A stretch of DNA of 64,000 bases from JBGSQR01 sp964509295 (lineage in GTDB: Bacteria > Desulfobacterota > Desulfuromonadia > Geobacterales > Pseudopelobacteraceae), in contig CAZDWS010000009.1 of NCBI GenBank assembly GCA_964509295.1, positions 149,312 to 213,311 on the forward strand, given 5' to 3'. Within the stretch, counting starts at the first letter, position 1. Each line of letters starts with the position of its first letter. A program made the position numbers and the translations under genes. Positions 1 through 9,357 of this stretch are shown one piece after another. The notes under the pieces were generated by a model. That model saw only the letters and a list, made by a program, of their open reading frames with translations, did no database searches and was not told where the DNA came from.

Positions 1-1134
1 TCCCCAGCCATAAAACTTATGAGTTTCGGTAACACTAGGACCACTGATAACCGTAGTATTGGGCGAACCGCTATTATAGACGTATGACCACGTACCGCTT
101 GGAATATTTGTACCGGATGTTTGTTTTTGAGTTACAACCCGATATGGAATGCTGCAGTTATCACCAGTATAAAAATTTATATCATTATAAATATATGTGT
201 TTTTGCCACCTGAAGGATAGAAAACACCTGTCAATTCATAATTGGCCTCATAATCATACTGCCAACTATTGCCGACAGGTGGTGTGACAGTTGCCAGAAG
301 AAAAACATCAGGTGTTTTTGTTGTATAACCGTAGGAGATAGTTCTGTTGCCAGTGGTTATTGAAGTCAATCTATTTTGCGGACTACTCGTATCATAATTA
401 AATATGACAACTCGATTGAGTGAATCGGTGATTGTCTGAATATAAGAAAAATTTGCACCAACCATCTGGTACTTGATCGTAATAGCAGCTGTTCCAGCCG
501 GGTTTTGTATTTTTGTGGTTTGTGCAACTTTTACATTGCTGTCGCGCATTAAATATCCGGCATTTGATCCAGCAGTCACCGAGTAATTAAATGTGTAAAC
601 AATTCCTTGAGGTGACTTGACTTCGTAAGCAGTTCCATAAGCAATCGTTTTAAGTGTCCAAAAATCTTTACTTATCAAACGACTGGTATCGTTCTTATCC
701 AAATTGAAAATTTGTTTAGTTCCATCCGGAAGCTCTAAAATAGGATTGCCCCCCCACTGTGTTCCGTTCTTGTCTGGATCACGCAGGAGTCCCATATGCA
801 TTGTCCAGCCTGTGCCTAAAGGACTGCTATCTCTTAAAGCAAGGTTTACAAGATTAACAACCAACCTTCTTTTCCAGATAACACTGTTATATGTACGCAT
901 GACAGACAGATCTAAACCACCGTTGCCCGGCAAATGAAGGTCAGTTTGCACGATCTGCATATTCCCGGAAAACGGGTCTATATGTTCATTGATAGAATCG
1001 GTCGGTGGGGCATCAAGTTTGACGCGTTGATCAAGAAATGGGTCGGTGTCGAATTCGGCAAAACAAACTCCTGGAAACAGTAATGCTATGCAAACTAAAA
1101 ACAACCACATACTTTTAAATTTATTAACTGACAT
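1..1134 (-). CDS. RHS/YD-repeat protein, secreted, N-terminal part (runs off the left edge)
   Basis: An uninterrupted reading frame of 378 codons starts at ATG 1134 and leaves the window at base 1 without a stop. A GGGAGG ribosome site lies just upstream. The N-terminus is a signal peptide: hydrophobic core WLFLVCIALLFPG followed by a VCFA-like cleavage site. The mature part has features of large RHS/YD-repeat exoproteins: DPFSGNMQ, DLSVMRTYNS, GTGWTMHMG, an ELPDGTKQ strand, and tyrosine-rich repeats such as YDYEANYELTGVFYP. Such proteins are usually much longer, with a beta-cage and a variable C-terminal tip, often a toxin; that part lies outside the window. Confident as a real gene, moderately sure of the family. 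Confidence 0.8.
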   Translation of the reverse strand, partial: MSVNKFKSMWLFLVCIALLFPGVCFAEFDTDPFLDQRVKLDAPPTDSINEHIDPFSGNMQIVQTDLHLPGNGGLDLSVMRTYNSVIWKRRLVVNLVNLALRDSSPLGTGWTMHMGLLRDPDKNGTQWGGNPILELPDGTKQIFNLDKNDTSRLISKDFWTLKTIAYGTAYEVKSPQGIVYTFNYSVTAGSNAGYLMRDSNVKVAQTTKIQNPAGTAAITIKYQMVGANFSYIQTITDSLNRVVIFNYDTSSPQNRLTSITTGNRTISYGYTTKTPDVFLLATVTPPVGNSWQYDYEANYELTGVFYPSGGKNTYIYNDINFYTGDNCSIPYRVVTQKQTSGTNIPSGTWSYVYNSGSPNTTVISGPSVTETHKFYGWG

Positions 1135-1282
1135 TATCCCTCCCAAAACAACAAAATACTATTTAGCTTGGTTTAATTTCACAAATTAGCAAAAGCTAAA
1201 TAACATAAGCATATTTAATAATCAAGATTTATTATAAAAAAATAATTTTAGATATTAAACTTTGGGACAGAATCCGTCTTTT

Positions 1283-1331
1283 AAAAACAAGAAACCCCCG
1301 TCGGCATTACCAACGGGGGTTTCTTGTTTTT
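1283..1331. terminator. Bidirectional rho-independent terminator
   Basis: Perfect 19-bp inverted repeat (AAAAACAAGAAACCCCCGT and its complement) around an 11-base loop, with A and T runs on both sides. It ends the CoA-transferase transcript (stop at 1351) on the minus strand and would also stop plus-strand readthrough. The A/T-rich stretch 1135-1282 presumably holds the RHS gene promoter; no clear -35/-10 pair is seen. Confidence 0.85.
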
Positions 1332-1350
1332 AAGTTAAACTAAATAGGGA

Positions 1351-2943
1351 CTATTCGCAGAGATCTACGTTGATATCCCAGTTTTTGATCTTCATTGTGC
1401 CGTTTTTGGCCAGGTTGAGCTGCATCTTGAAGACGCGGTCCCACAGTTGTGGCTGGTGACCAACTTTACGGGCCAGACACTCCTTGGTAGCCATTTCCAG
1501 GTACTCGGTCAGAATTGGTTTGTACTCAGGGTGTGCGCACTTCTCGATAACAACCTTGGCACGATCCTTAGGAGCAAGTCCACGCATATCGGCCAGACCC
1601 TGCTCAGTTACAACCACATCCAGATCGTGCTCGGTATGGTCGATATGCTGGCAGTGTGGAACAACACAGGAGATACCCATTGGATCGGTTTTGGAAGGAC
1701 GGGTTGAAGGTGTGTGCATGATTTTCAACTTGCCGTTACGCAGGAAGTCGCCGGAACCGCCCAGACCGTTGATCATACGGGTACCGTTAACCAGGGTTGA
1801 GTTGGCATGTCCGTAGATATCGATTTCCAGCGGGGTGTTCATGCAGATTACGCCCAGACGTCTGATCGGCTCAGGATTGTTGGAGATGGAGAGCGGACGG
1901 AGCACGATCTTGGGCGCATAGAATTCACGGTTGGCCAGGAAGCGCGGGAAACCGGAAGTTTCTGACAACGACAAAGAGCAGGATGATGCTGCGTCAAGAC
2001 GACCGGAGTCGAACAGATCCAGCATGCCGTCCTGAAGAACTTCAGTGTAAACGCTGAGATTATAGAACGGGCCATTGGCCAGACCGCCGACAACTGCGTT
2101 GGCGATAGAACCTACGCCGGACTGCAGTGGCAGGAGGTTTTTAGGTAAACGTCCTTCTTTAACTTCGTGGCCGAGGAAATCCATGATATGAGCTGCAATA
2201 GCAATTGATGACTCGTCGGAATCGGCAAGAACACGACCTTTGTCAGTGTGCTTTGATTCTACGATAGCAACAATCTTGCTCGGATCACAAGGCACATAGG
2301 TTGTACCGATGCGGGAATCAGCCTTGGTGATGGCGAGAACTTCGCGATTTGGCGGAGCCTGCTGACAGACGATGTCGTGCATACCTTCAAAAGAAGGCAT
2401 GGCTGTGTTGACTTCGATGATGATTCTGTCGCAAACCATCAGAATTTCCGGGATAACGCCACAAGATGCGGTAGGAACAAGACCACCGTCTTCAGTGATG
2501 GCAGAAACTTCTATAATTGCGATGTCCAGTTTGCCGGTAGGGCTGTCTTTGGTATAGAAACCATAACCAAGGTCCTGGGCGAATACGGAAAGGTGTTTGT
2601 CACCCATGCGGATGCGGCCTTCATTGATACCGGCAGCAATGTCCTTACCGGTCTGATAAGGCCAACGACGGTCAATCATGTCATTCTGTGCCCAGCGGTT
2701 TTCGCATTCGGCACCAACTGAAGCACCTATGAACAGATTGAACTTGAGTTTGCCCTGCAGGTTGTTTTTTTCAACATGTTCAGCCAGGGCGATAGGAATC
2801 GCTTTTGGATAGCCGGCAGGCGTAAAACCAGACCAGCCCATGTTCATGCCGTTTTTGAACATTCCGATTGTTTCCTCGACGGAAACAACCTTGCTCAACA
2901 GAGACTTACAACGGATGCGATCTTGCAAAGTTCCATAAGACAT
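1351..2943 (-). CDS. Acetyl-CoA hydrolase/transferase family (succinyl-CoA:acetate CoA-transferase type)
   Basis: 530 residues, the usual full length for the family. It has the glycine-rich SGVGSIANAV stretch followed by VYTEVLQDG; Glu301 in that motif matches the catalytic glutamate that carries the CoA thioester in AarC-type enzymes. The C-terminal half holds GLGGSGDFLRNG and the TEQGLADMRGL motif common to these transferases. In Geobacter relatives such an enzyme activates acetate with succinyl-CoA, coupling acetate uptake to the TCA cycle; this role is inferred. The start is set by AGGAGG eight bases before ATG. It is monocistronic, with its own terminator downstream. Confidence 0.92.
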   Translation of the reverse strand: MSYGTLQDRIRCKSLLSKVVSVEETIGMFKNGMNMGWSGFTPAGYPKAIPIALAEHVEKNNLQGKLKFNLFIGASVGAECENRWAQNDMIDRRWPYQTGKDIAAGINEGRIRMGDKHLSVFAQDLGYGFYTKDSPTGKLDIAIIEVSAITEDGGLVPTASCGVIPEILMVCDRIIIEVNTAMPSFEGMHDIVCQQAPPNREVLAITKADSRIGTTYVPCDPSKIVAIVESKHTDKGRVLADSDESSIAIAAHIMDFLGHEVKEGRLPKNLLPLQSGVGSIANAVVGGLANGPFYNLSVYTEVLQDGMLDLFDSGRLDAASSCSLSLSETSGFPRFLANREFYAPKIVLRPLSISNNPEPIRRLGVICMNTPLEIDIYGHANSTLVNGTRMINGLGGSGDFLRNGKLKIMHTPSTRPSKTDPMGISCVVPHCQHIDHTEHDLDVVVTEQGLADMRGLAPKDRAKVVIEKCAHPEYKPILTEYLEMATKECLARKVGHQPQLWDRVFKMQLNLAKNGTMKIKNWDINVDLCE

Positions 2944-3041
2944 TTTTACTACCTCCTGTTTTTGTGTGACTAGATTATATAACCCGCATTATACAACAAA
3001 TCCACCAGCTTCCAGTGGCCGCTAAAACATTTAACAACTAA

Positions 3042-3332
3042 TCAGCTTTCGTAGTCAACCGCCGCAATTGAAGAGCAGAGTGATTTCATCAACGGGATAA
3101 CTTCTCCGGCATGATAGGGGTGAATCTGATAAGCTTTAAGGTCGTCCATGGAGTCAAATTTTGTAATCAGTGCCACATCAAAAGAGCGTTCTGAGCGAAC
3201 GACATCAATACCAGCTTCCAGATGACGTAATTCGGAAATTTTGCCCTGCATGCTGAGTAGCTTGCCATGAACAGCAGCTAAATTTTCACTTGTAGGATCA
3301 GTCAGTTTAAAAAATACGATGTGTGTAATCAT
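3042..3332 (-). CDS. Dabb (stress-responsive alpha/beta-barrel) domain protein
   Basis: 96-residue single-domain protein starting MITHIVFFKL, the usual first strand of Dabb proteins, with the middle stretch RSFDVALITKFDSMDDLKAY and a final HPYHAG...P segment, both typical of the family. These proteins dimerise through the barrel; most bacterial members have no assigned reaction. The start is supported by GGAGGGG upstream. It stands alone between the CoA-transferase and a convergent kinase-like gene. Confidence 0.88.
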   Translation of the reverse strand: MITHIVFFKLTDPTSENLAAVHGKLLSMQGKISELRHLEAGIDVVRSERSFDVALITKFDSMDDLKAYQIHPYHAGEVIPLMKSLCSSIAAVDYES

Positions 3333-3542
3333 GAAAATTGCCCCTCCTGGATTCTATTAAAGATGTCCGCACTTTATGACATACATTCCGCTGGAGTGTC
3401 AAGTTGTTACTGCCCTGAAATTACGGCATAAAACAGGCTGTTAACTTGTTTTCATAATTTCTGATGATATAGTTACAGACAGAATTCAGAAGACTTATTT
3501 AATCCGATTGTGAGGTCATTTCCGGATAACAGGAGGCACATC

Positions 3543-4247
3543 ATGCAGGAACAGATTCTTATCCCTTCCATAGAAAAAAGACTCGGATCACTAATGGAAA
3601 TAAATCGACGAATGACATTGGATTCAGATCCAAAAAAACGTGAGACAAAACCAAAACCAACAATCACAATTTCACGCGAATTCGGCTGCGAAGCTTTCCC
3701 TATTGCCGAACGCCTGCAGGAGTTGATGGAACAAAAAACCGGGGAGAGCTGGATTTTGATGGACAAGGCGCTGCTGGAGGAGGTTGCAAAAAATCACAGC
3801 TTGTCTGAAAGCCTGCTGAGAGGCATTGGTGAAAAATCACACTTTTTTGATGAAATAATGGCTACTTTCTCACCGCTCTGGAAGAGCGAGAGAGATCTGT
3901 TCCAGTTGATCTGTCGCCAGATTGTGGCTGTTGCTGCTGCCGGAAATGTAATTCTGGTCGGCAGGGGTGGCGCTTTTGTTACCCGCTCAATGAAAAATTG
4001 CCACCACTTCCGGCTGTACGCCTCAGAGGGATTCAAAGTTGCATCTATTGCCAGGCGCCTTAATATAACTGTTGAAGAAGCTGAAAAAGTGATTTCGCGA
4101 AGACAGAAACAGCGCGACAAGTTTATCCGTGATTTTCTCAATCAGGATGCTCGCGACCTGAGTATTTACAATCTGGTGATAAATAACGACAAAAACAATA
4201 CTGAAAAGGCTGCTCAAACAATTATGGCGTATGCCCTGGAAGGGTGA
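3543..4247 (+). CDS. Cytidylate kinase-like family protein
   Basis: 234 residues. TITISREFGCEAFPIAERL resembles the P-loop region of the cytidylate-kinase-like family (PF13189), though a strict GxxxxGK is not visible. Later motifs are VILVGRGGAFVTRSM and an RRQKQRDKFIRDF arginine-rich lid followed by YNLVINN, a common ending in the family. The substrate of this subgroup is unknown. ATG 3543 is chosen because AGGAGG lies just upstream; an in-frame GTG at 3510 would add 11 residues but has a weaker site. Converges with the UbiX-like gene 22 bases away. Confidence 0.85.
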   Translation: MQEQILIPSIEKRLGSLMEINRRMTLDSDPKKRETKPKPTITISREFGCEAFPIAERLQELMEQKTGESWILMDKALLEEVAKNHSLSESLLRGIGEKSHFFDEIMATFSPLWKSERDLFQLICRQIVAVAAAGNVILVGRGGAFVTRSMKNCHHFRLYASEGFKVASIARRLNITVEEAEKVISRRQKQRDKFIRDFLNQDARDLSIYNLVINNDKNNTEKAAQTIMAYALEG

Positions 4248-4269
4248 CTGGGAACTAAGAACTAAAATG

Positions 4270-4872
4270 CTATTTTTCCCAGCGTTTGTAGAGATGGTTA
4301 TCTATCCCGATTTGGTCCAGCACCTTGCCGACAACGAAATCAACCATATCTGCAACAGATTGGGGCTTATGGTAAAAAGCCGGCATGGCAGGAATCAGGC
4401 GGGCACCGGCTCGCGACAATCGAAGCATATTTTCAAGGTGGATCTCACTAAGAGGTGTCTCGCGGGGCACCAACAGTAAAGGACGCCGTTCTTTCAGCAT
4501 CACATCGGCACTACGCTCCACAAGATTGCCGGAAATACCGGCTGCTATTCTTGCCAGTGTCCCCATACTGCAGGGAGCAATAATCATCACATCCGGAGCT
4601 GCAGATCCACTGGCTGAACAGACAAACAGGTCACCCGGGTCAACAACCCGGATATCCGCATCAACTGCCAGGTATTGGCGCAGATTTCTGGCCGACTGCG
4701 CTGGATCACCGGCAAGATCAAGCCCGGTTTCCTCCCGGCAGACCAGCAGTCCACTGACTGTGGCACAGAATGTCAGCTTGCAACCGCGACGACATAATTC
4801 TTCGGCAAGGCGCAATCCATAAATAGAGCCGGAAGCGCCGCTCAAAGCGAGAAAAACATTTAGTGGTTTCAT
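4270..4872 (-). CDS. ubiX: UbiX-family flavin prenyltransferase (possibly MqnM)
   Basis: 200 residues with the Rossmann-like start FLALSGASGSIYGLRLAEEL, then MIIAPCSMGTLARIAAGISG and LVPRETPLSEIHLENMLRL, all diagnostic for UbiX/Pad1. The enzyme prenylates FMN to make the cofactor needed by UbiD-type decarboxylases. It is the last gene of a three-gene operon with UbiA and UbiD partners, its start overlapping the end of the UbiA gene by 4 bases. In organisms using the futalosine route to menaquinone the corresponding genes are called mqnM/mqnP/mqnL; that assignment is inferred from the company it keeps. Confidence 0.93.
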   Translation of the reverse strand: MKPLNVFLALSGASGSIYGLRLAEELCRRGCKLTFCATVSGLLVCREETGLDLAGDPAQSARNLRQYLAVDADIRVVDPGDLFVCSASGSAAPDVMIIAPCSMGTLARIAAGISGNLVERSADVMLKERRPLLLVPRETPLSEIHLENMLRLSRAGARLIPAMPAFYHKPQSVADMVDFVVGKVLDQIGIDNHLYKRWEK

Positions 4873-5756
4873 ATCTGCCTCAGGAATACTTCCGCAGCCG
4901 TACTCATCAAAATAACGATACTTATGTAGCCATTCATATTAAAAAAAGCTGCATCCAGCTTTTCCAGATCCCCATCCCTCAACAGCCAGTGTTCATAAAG
5001 CAACATGCCGGATGTCACCAAAATACCAACCATGAAATACGCACCCAGCTTCATGGTCGTGAAAAGTCCGAGCAGCAGGGCAATCATCACCAGATGGAAC
5101 ATGCGAGCCGTCCAGAGCGAGCCCTCCACCCCCAGCAGTACAGGAATCGAGTGTAGCCCGGCCTTGCGGTCAAAGTCCAGATCCTGCAGTGCATATAGGA
5201 TATCAAAACCGGCCACCCAGAAAAGGACGGCAGCGCCAAGAATAAAAGCAGGCGCATCCAGAGTACCACGAATGGCAACCCAAGCGCCGATGGGCGCAAC
5301 AGCCAGACAGATACCAAGCACCACATGGGCCAGTGACGTGAATCGTTTACAATAGGAATAAAGCACCAGAAAAAAGATCGCCAGGGGAGAAAGCAGTAAA
5401 CATAACTGGTTCAACTGTGCGGCAGAAACCAGCAGCAAGGCCAGTGAGCCGACTATGAAAGCGACAGTAACGCCTTTGCTGATCAGACCGGCCGGGATCG
5501 CCCTGCCTGCCGTGCGCGGATTGCGGGCATCAATCTCGGCATCGATCAGCCTGTTAAGCGCCATAGCCGCAGTACGGGCACCGACCATGGCCATTACAAT
5601 CCAGAACAGTTGTGCAACGGTCGGCAATCCGCCAGCTGCCAGCAGTGCTCCGGACAGGGCAAACGGCAGGGCAAAAATTGTATGGGAGAACTTGATCATT
5701 TCCATGAAGATGGAAATTTTTCTGAACAAACTATTGTTTTCTGTCATCGCACTCAC
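4869..5756 (-). CDS. UbiA-family polyprenyltransferase (ubiquinone/menaquinone type, possibly MqnP)
   Basis: 295 residues with about eight hydrophobic membrane segments. The first Asp-rich motif is ALNRLIDAEIDARNPRTAGR and the second YALQDLDFDRKAGLHSIP; these bind Mg-diphosphate of the prenyl donor. The family attaches a polyprenyl chain to an aromatic acid in the inner membrane. It overlaps its upstream UbiD gene and its downstream UbiX gene by 4 bases each, so translation is coupled. Deltaproteobacteria of this kind make menaquinone, so 6-hydroxynaphthoate prenylation (MqnP) is a more likely role than 4-hydroxybenzoate prenylation; this is inference. Confidence 0.9.
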   Translation of the reverse strand: MSAMTENNSLFRKISIFMEMIKFSHTIFALPFALSGALLAAGGLPTVAQLFWIVMAMVGARTAAMALNRLIDAEIDARNPRTAGRAIPAGLISKGVTVAFIVGSLALLLVSAAQLNQLCLLLSPLAIFFLVLYSYCKRFTSLAHVVLGICLAVAPIGAWVAIRGTLDAPAFILGAAVLFWVAGFDILYALQDLDFDRKAGLHSIPVLLGVEGSLWTARMFHLVMIALLLGLFTTMKLGAYFMVGILVTSGMLLYEHWLLRDGDLEKLDAAFFNMNGYISIVILMSTAAEVFLRQI

Positions 5757-7159
5757 TCGATACCATATTCTTTCCAGCGCAAATCCATACGCCGTATTAT
5801 TTCATTATCAGCAGAGAAGCTACGTCTAAAATCACGACCACCAGTAGCATCCAGAGCCAGGCGGTTACCCGTCTTATCATAAAACAGGTCACGGCTGAAC
5901 TCCGCAAGATTGATACTGCTCCATGCGATTCTGCTCATATGGGAAACGTCCTGACCGGAATCGACAAATATCAACAGGCGTGCCGAACAAAACCAAGACA
6001 TGCTCCAGAGGTGTTCCGCTGTTTCCCTTACCATGTCAGGGTTCGGGTTATCAAGAAAAATGACTGCGCTCTGGTGAAATACCCACTCCAGAGGAAAGCA
6101 GATCCCATTTATATTCGGAATCAAGCTCTTTAAAAAGGATTGCAGCACCGCTTCCCAGGCCTTGGCCATCCAGCAGTCTTCCATGGGTGGCGGCCCCACG
6201 ACAGTAGCCGGCATGATCGCCCCGGGCCGATGGTATATGGCTGTAATTCGCATCAGTGCCGCAGGTCCGGCCGGTGAATAAAAACCGGTATGATTGCCGA
6301 ACGGCCCTTCAATAACCGTTTCAGCCGGATCAACATAGCCTTCGATGACCAGTTCGGAACCGGTTGGTATCTGTAAAGGTACTGTGCAGCTGGCTGACAT
6401 CTCCAGTGCCCTGTCGCGCAGAAAGCCGGCAAAGGTCATCTCATCCAGCGTTCCCGGCAATGGAAACATGGCGCTGAATGTTATAACCGGATCTCCACCA
6501 AGCGCAATTGCCACCGGCATCCGTTTCCCCAGCTGCCGATATTCCTGCAGATGTGCAGCGGCACCGCTCCCCTCTTTCCAACGAATCGCCAATTGGTCAG
6601 GGCCGCGCAGTTGACAGCGATACATACCACAATTGGGGCTGGAGCCATCAGGTCCGGCTGTAAAAACCAACGGCAGGGTAATGTAATGTGGAAAGCCATC
6701 GGCACTGCCGTCATCCGGCCAAGTTTGCAGAAAAGGGAATTTTGTCAGATCAGGCGGGACCATTGCCACAAGATCTGGATCAACCTCAGTTGAAGTTTGC
6801 GGGATAAATTTCAATAACTCAGTCAAGCCTGCAATCTGTCGATCAAGATTAACCAGGTCTGGTTCGTGAATCGGAGCAAGAAGAGTACTGACCCTTCCGG
6901 TCAACTGCTGAAGACTCTCCACCCCCAAAGCCAGACAGACCCTCCGGATGGAGCCGAACAGGTTGGTGGCAATTGCAAAGTTGCTGCCAACAGGGTTTTC
7001 AAACAGCAATGCCTTGCCGCCGCCAGGCTGTTTGCAGACCCGGTCGGTAATGGCAGCAATTTCCTGCACCGGGTCCACTTCAGTACTTATGCGGACAAGC
7101 TCTACCTTCTCATTCAGAAGGGAGATAAATTGCTGGAGGTTATTGTTTGAAGCACCCAT
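5753..7159 (-). CDS. UbiD-family decarboxylase (possibly MqnL)
   Basis: 468 residues. Family signatures include GGGKALLFENP near residue 45, YRCQLRGPDQLAIRW, MPVAIALGGDPVITFSAM, a PETVIEGPFGNHTGFY-like stretch (the ExxxxE region) and TVVGPPPMEDCWMAKAWE. These enzymes use prenylated FMN to decarboxylate aromatic acids; here it would act on the prenylated naphthoate intermediate of menaquinone synthesis. I start at ATG 7159 because GGTGGA precedes it by a good distance; an ATG 15 bases upstream (7174) lacks a ribosome site. First gene of the operon with the UbiA and UbiX homologues. Confidence 0.9.
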   Translation of the reverse strand: MGASNNNLQQFISLLNEKVELVRISTEVDPVQEIAAITDRVCKQPGGGKALLFENPVGSNFAIATNLFGSIRRVCLALGVESLQQLTGRVSTLLAPIHEPDLVNLDRQIAGLTELLKFIPQTSTEVDPDLVAMVPPDLTKFPFLQTWPDDGSADGFPHYITLPLVFTAGPDGSSPNCGMYRCQLRGPDQLAIRWKEGSGAAAHLQEYRQLGKRMPVAIALGGDPVITFSAMFPLPGTLDEMTFAGFLRDRALEMSASCTVPLQIPTGSELVIEGYVDPAETVIEGPFGNHTGFYSPAGPAALMRITAIYHRPGAIMPATVVGPPPMEDCWMAKAWEAVLQSFLKSLIPNINGICFPLEWVFHQSAVIFLDNPNPDMVRETAEHLWSMSWFCSARLLIFVDSGQDVSHMSRIAWSSINLAEFSRDLFYDKTGNRLALDATGGRDFRRSFSADNEIIRRMDLRWKEYGIE

Positions 7160-7276
7160 TTTGATTCCACCCATTTGGGCAATAAGTTAAATTAATTACG
7201 CTGCCTGCAATGGGAGTGTAACATGGGCTTCACTTGCCTGTGTATGGAAATTTAAAGCACCATTTGTAATTTGTAG

Positions 7277-8566
7277 TCACACTTCTCGCACTCTCCGCTT
7301 CAAAACCCCCTCCGCAGCCCTGATCCCGCTTGCCCAGGCACCGGTTATGCCGCGCGAGGTTCCGGCGCCGTCTCCCACCATGTAAAGGTGGTCGCTGACA
7401 CGGAAATTTGCATCGATAAAGGTCGGCTTATTGGCGTACATCTTGATCTCCGGGTAGTACATGATCGTGCTGGGGTGCAGGACACCGGGCACAATGGTAT
7501 CCAGTTTTTTCATGGCTGCCCAGATATGGCGCATGATCTTGGCCGGCACCGCTAATCCCAGATCTCCGGCTGTCACATTGCAGGTTGGGCGGAATGAATA
7601 CAGATCGTCATTGAAGGTTTCGGCCGAGGAGCGTTTACCCATACGAAAATCACCCACCCGCTGCATGAGCGGCTTGCCACCGCCAATCTCATTGGCCAAG
7701 CGGCCCAGAAAAACAGCCATCTGCTGACCACTGCGAACAGGCGCTTTCAATCCGATGGTCTTGAGCAGGGCAAAGTTAACCAGATCGTTGCCGCTTTTCT
7801 CCTCGGACAGGGCAAAGCCGTTAACCAGACTGAAGTCTTCATAGCGCTCTTGCACTACCCTGGCATGTCCAGAATTGGTACAAAAAGTCCGCACCCTTTC
7901 TGGAAAATAGAATTTGGGATCATAGTAATCATTAACTATCGGGTAATTTTCCAGTCTGGTTTCAACTCGGATACCGATATCTACAATATTATCGATATAA
8001 ACGATGCCAAGCTGCTCCATAATTCTTTGCAGAAAACCGAAGCCCTTTCTGCCTGGTGCAATTATCACGGAGCCGGCCTTAAAGAATTCCGTACCACCTA
8101 CGACAATTTCCGCACCACCCTGGCCTTCCCGCACATCGGTCACCTCGCGCTCCAACAGCACACGAACACCCCGCGCAACAAGCTCGTCCATCAACCGTCT
8201 GATCAACAGCTTGCTGCGATCTGTCCCCACATGGGCCTGGCGTATGTCATAGAGGGTTGCCCCGACCCTGGCGGCACGCCTGTGATAGGTATCCAGGTTC
8301 TTGCGTTCCTTGAAGTCCGGCCGCAGCTCTTTCTCCACCTGCGGCAACAGCCTTTCCGCCTCTTCTTTGGACCAGTATTCTTCAGCAAAACCAATCGGGA
8401 AGGTATAGTTCTGTTTGCAATCGTTCAATAAACCGCCGGAACAGATCGCTTCTTTATCAATCATAAGTATGGAAAGAGACGGAAGGTTGTCCGTCAGCTG
8501 AAATGCGGCCCCCAGTGCAGCCGGGCCCGTGCCGATGATGATAACGTCATACTGTTCCGATTGCAT
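7277..8566 (-). CDS. FAD-dependent oxidoreductase (NAD(P)/FAD dehydrogenase-like)
   Basis: 429 residues. N-terminal dinucleotide fold DVIIIGTGPAALGAAFQL, then a middle region with DIGIRVETRLENYPIV, and a C-terminal FAD-closing motif LYMVGDGAGTSRGITGAWASG. This arrangement matches uncharacterised FAD-dependent dehydrogenases widespread in anaerobes. The reaction is unknown. ATG 8566 follows GGGGG; an in-frame TTG at 8578 is less likely. Lies alone downstream of the CAP-domain gene, on the same strand. Confidence 0.85.
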   Translation of the reverse strand: MQSEQYDVIIIGTGPAALGAAFQLTDNLPSLSILMIDKEAICSGGLLNDCKQNYTFPIGFAEEYWSKEEAERLLPQVEKELRPDFKERKNLDTYHRRAARVGATLYDIRQAHVGTDRSKLLIRRLMDELVARGVRVLLEREVTDVREGQGGAEIVVGGTEFFKAGSVIIAPGRKGFGFLQRIMEQLGIVYIDNIVDIGIRVETRLENYPIVNDYYDPKFYFPERVRTFCTNSGHARVVQERYEDFSLVNGFALSEEKSGNDLVNFALLKTIGLKAPVRSGQQMAVFLGRLANEIGGGKPLMQRVGDFRMGKRSSAETFNDDLYSFRPTCNVTAGDLGLAVPAKIMRHIWAAMKKLDTIVPGVLHPSTIMYYPEIKMYANKPTFIDANFRVSDHLYMVGDGAGTSRGITGAWASGIRAAEGVLKRRVREV

Positions 8567-8599
8567 GCTTACCCCCAAGATTTTTAACTTTTAAGCCTG

Positions 8600-9235
8600 C
8601 TATTGAAACCGCCCGGCAAAATCAATAACACACATCCCTTCAAAATCCGGATGCGCCCCACATGCTGCCCCGGCAACACGGAATGCGACGCTGAAATGGT
8701 TTTGCCTATGTCCGCGATCCGGCACACCATCATCAATGATCAGCTGCATCACCAATAGCCTGGCATCAAAGGGGCCATAAGCAATGTTTTCTCCAATTCT
8801 TCCACTCCATGTTCCGTGGCGCTCGATTCTCTCCCGCATGCTACCGCTCTGTCTGCCGTTGTGCCCGGTCCCACCGTTGCCGGACTGTTCCCGGACAAGC
8901 TCGGCAGCCGCATCTGCAAGACCGGATGACCAGCCCAGCGCCGGCAGAGGTTTCTGACGCTCCAGATACCTGATCGCTTCATCAACAGCTGCAACGCCTT
9001 CTCTGGTCTGTAACAGCACCTTGCTTCCGGGCATGCGGTAGAGTTTACCCTTAAAGTTTTTACGCATCTCACGCATAAACCCGGCATAGACATTCGGCTT
9101 TGTGCGGGCCAGATTCATTTCTGCCAGAACCTGCCTGCCCTGAATTGCATCCAGTGCCTCTGCCTGAACAACAAAAAGACTTATCTGGCAAAATAATAAC
9201 AACATATATCCGATCAACTTGCCATTCATAATCAT
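8600..9235 (-). CDS. CAP (SCP/PR1-like) domain protein, secreted
   Basis: 211 residues with a signal peptide (GYMLLLFCQISLFVVQAEA). The mature part has the CAP-domain order: helix with LAEMNLARTKPNVYA, then SSGLADAAAELVREQ, GTWSGRIGENIAYG and finally HRQNHFSVAFRVAG with CVIDFAGRF at the end. The cation-binding His/Glu residues of CAP domains (HNGR, GENIAYG, GHRQNH) are present. Function in bacteria is unclear. ATG 9235 follows AAGG; a GTG two codons earlier is possible. Confidence 0.85.
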   Translation of the reverse strand: MIMNGKLIGYMLLLFCQISLFVVQAEALDAIQGRQVLAEMNLARTKPNVYAGFMREMRKNFKGKLYRMPGSKVLLQTREGVAAVDEAIRYLERQKPLPALGWSSGLADAAAELVREQSGNGGTGHNGRQSGSMRERIERHGTWSGRIGENIAYGPFDARLLVMQLIIDDGVPDRGHRQNHFSVAFRVAGAACGAHPDFEGMCVIDFAGRFQ

Positions 9236-9295
9236 TTGCACCTTTTATCAGCTCAAGAAGCTCCAAATCTCAACTTTTGCCGCTTAAACAAAAAA

Positions 9296-9328
9296 GGGAT
9301 AAACTGCAATTAATTTGCAGTTTATCCC
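9296..9328 (-). terminator. Rho-independent terminator of glgA
   Basis: GGGATAAACTGCAA pairs with its downstream complement around a short AT loop. On the minus strand the stem is followed by a run of six T, just past the glgA stop at 9358. Confidence 0.85.
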
Positions 9329-9357
9329 GGTAATAATTCTCTTAACTTCAACAGCCC

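Noticed and set aside
84..937. Two short plus-strand frames at the left edge (84-287 and 704-937)
   Set aside because: Both are antisense to the continuous RHS-type frame, which has a signal peptide and ribosome site.
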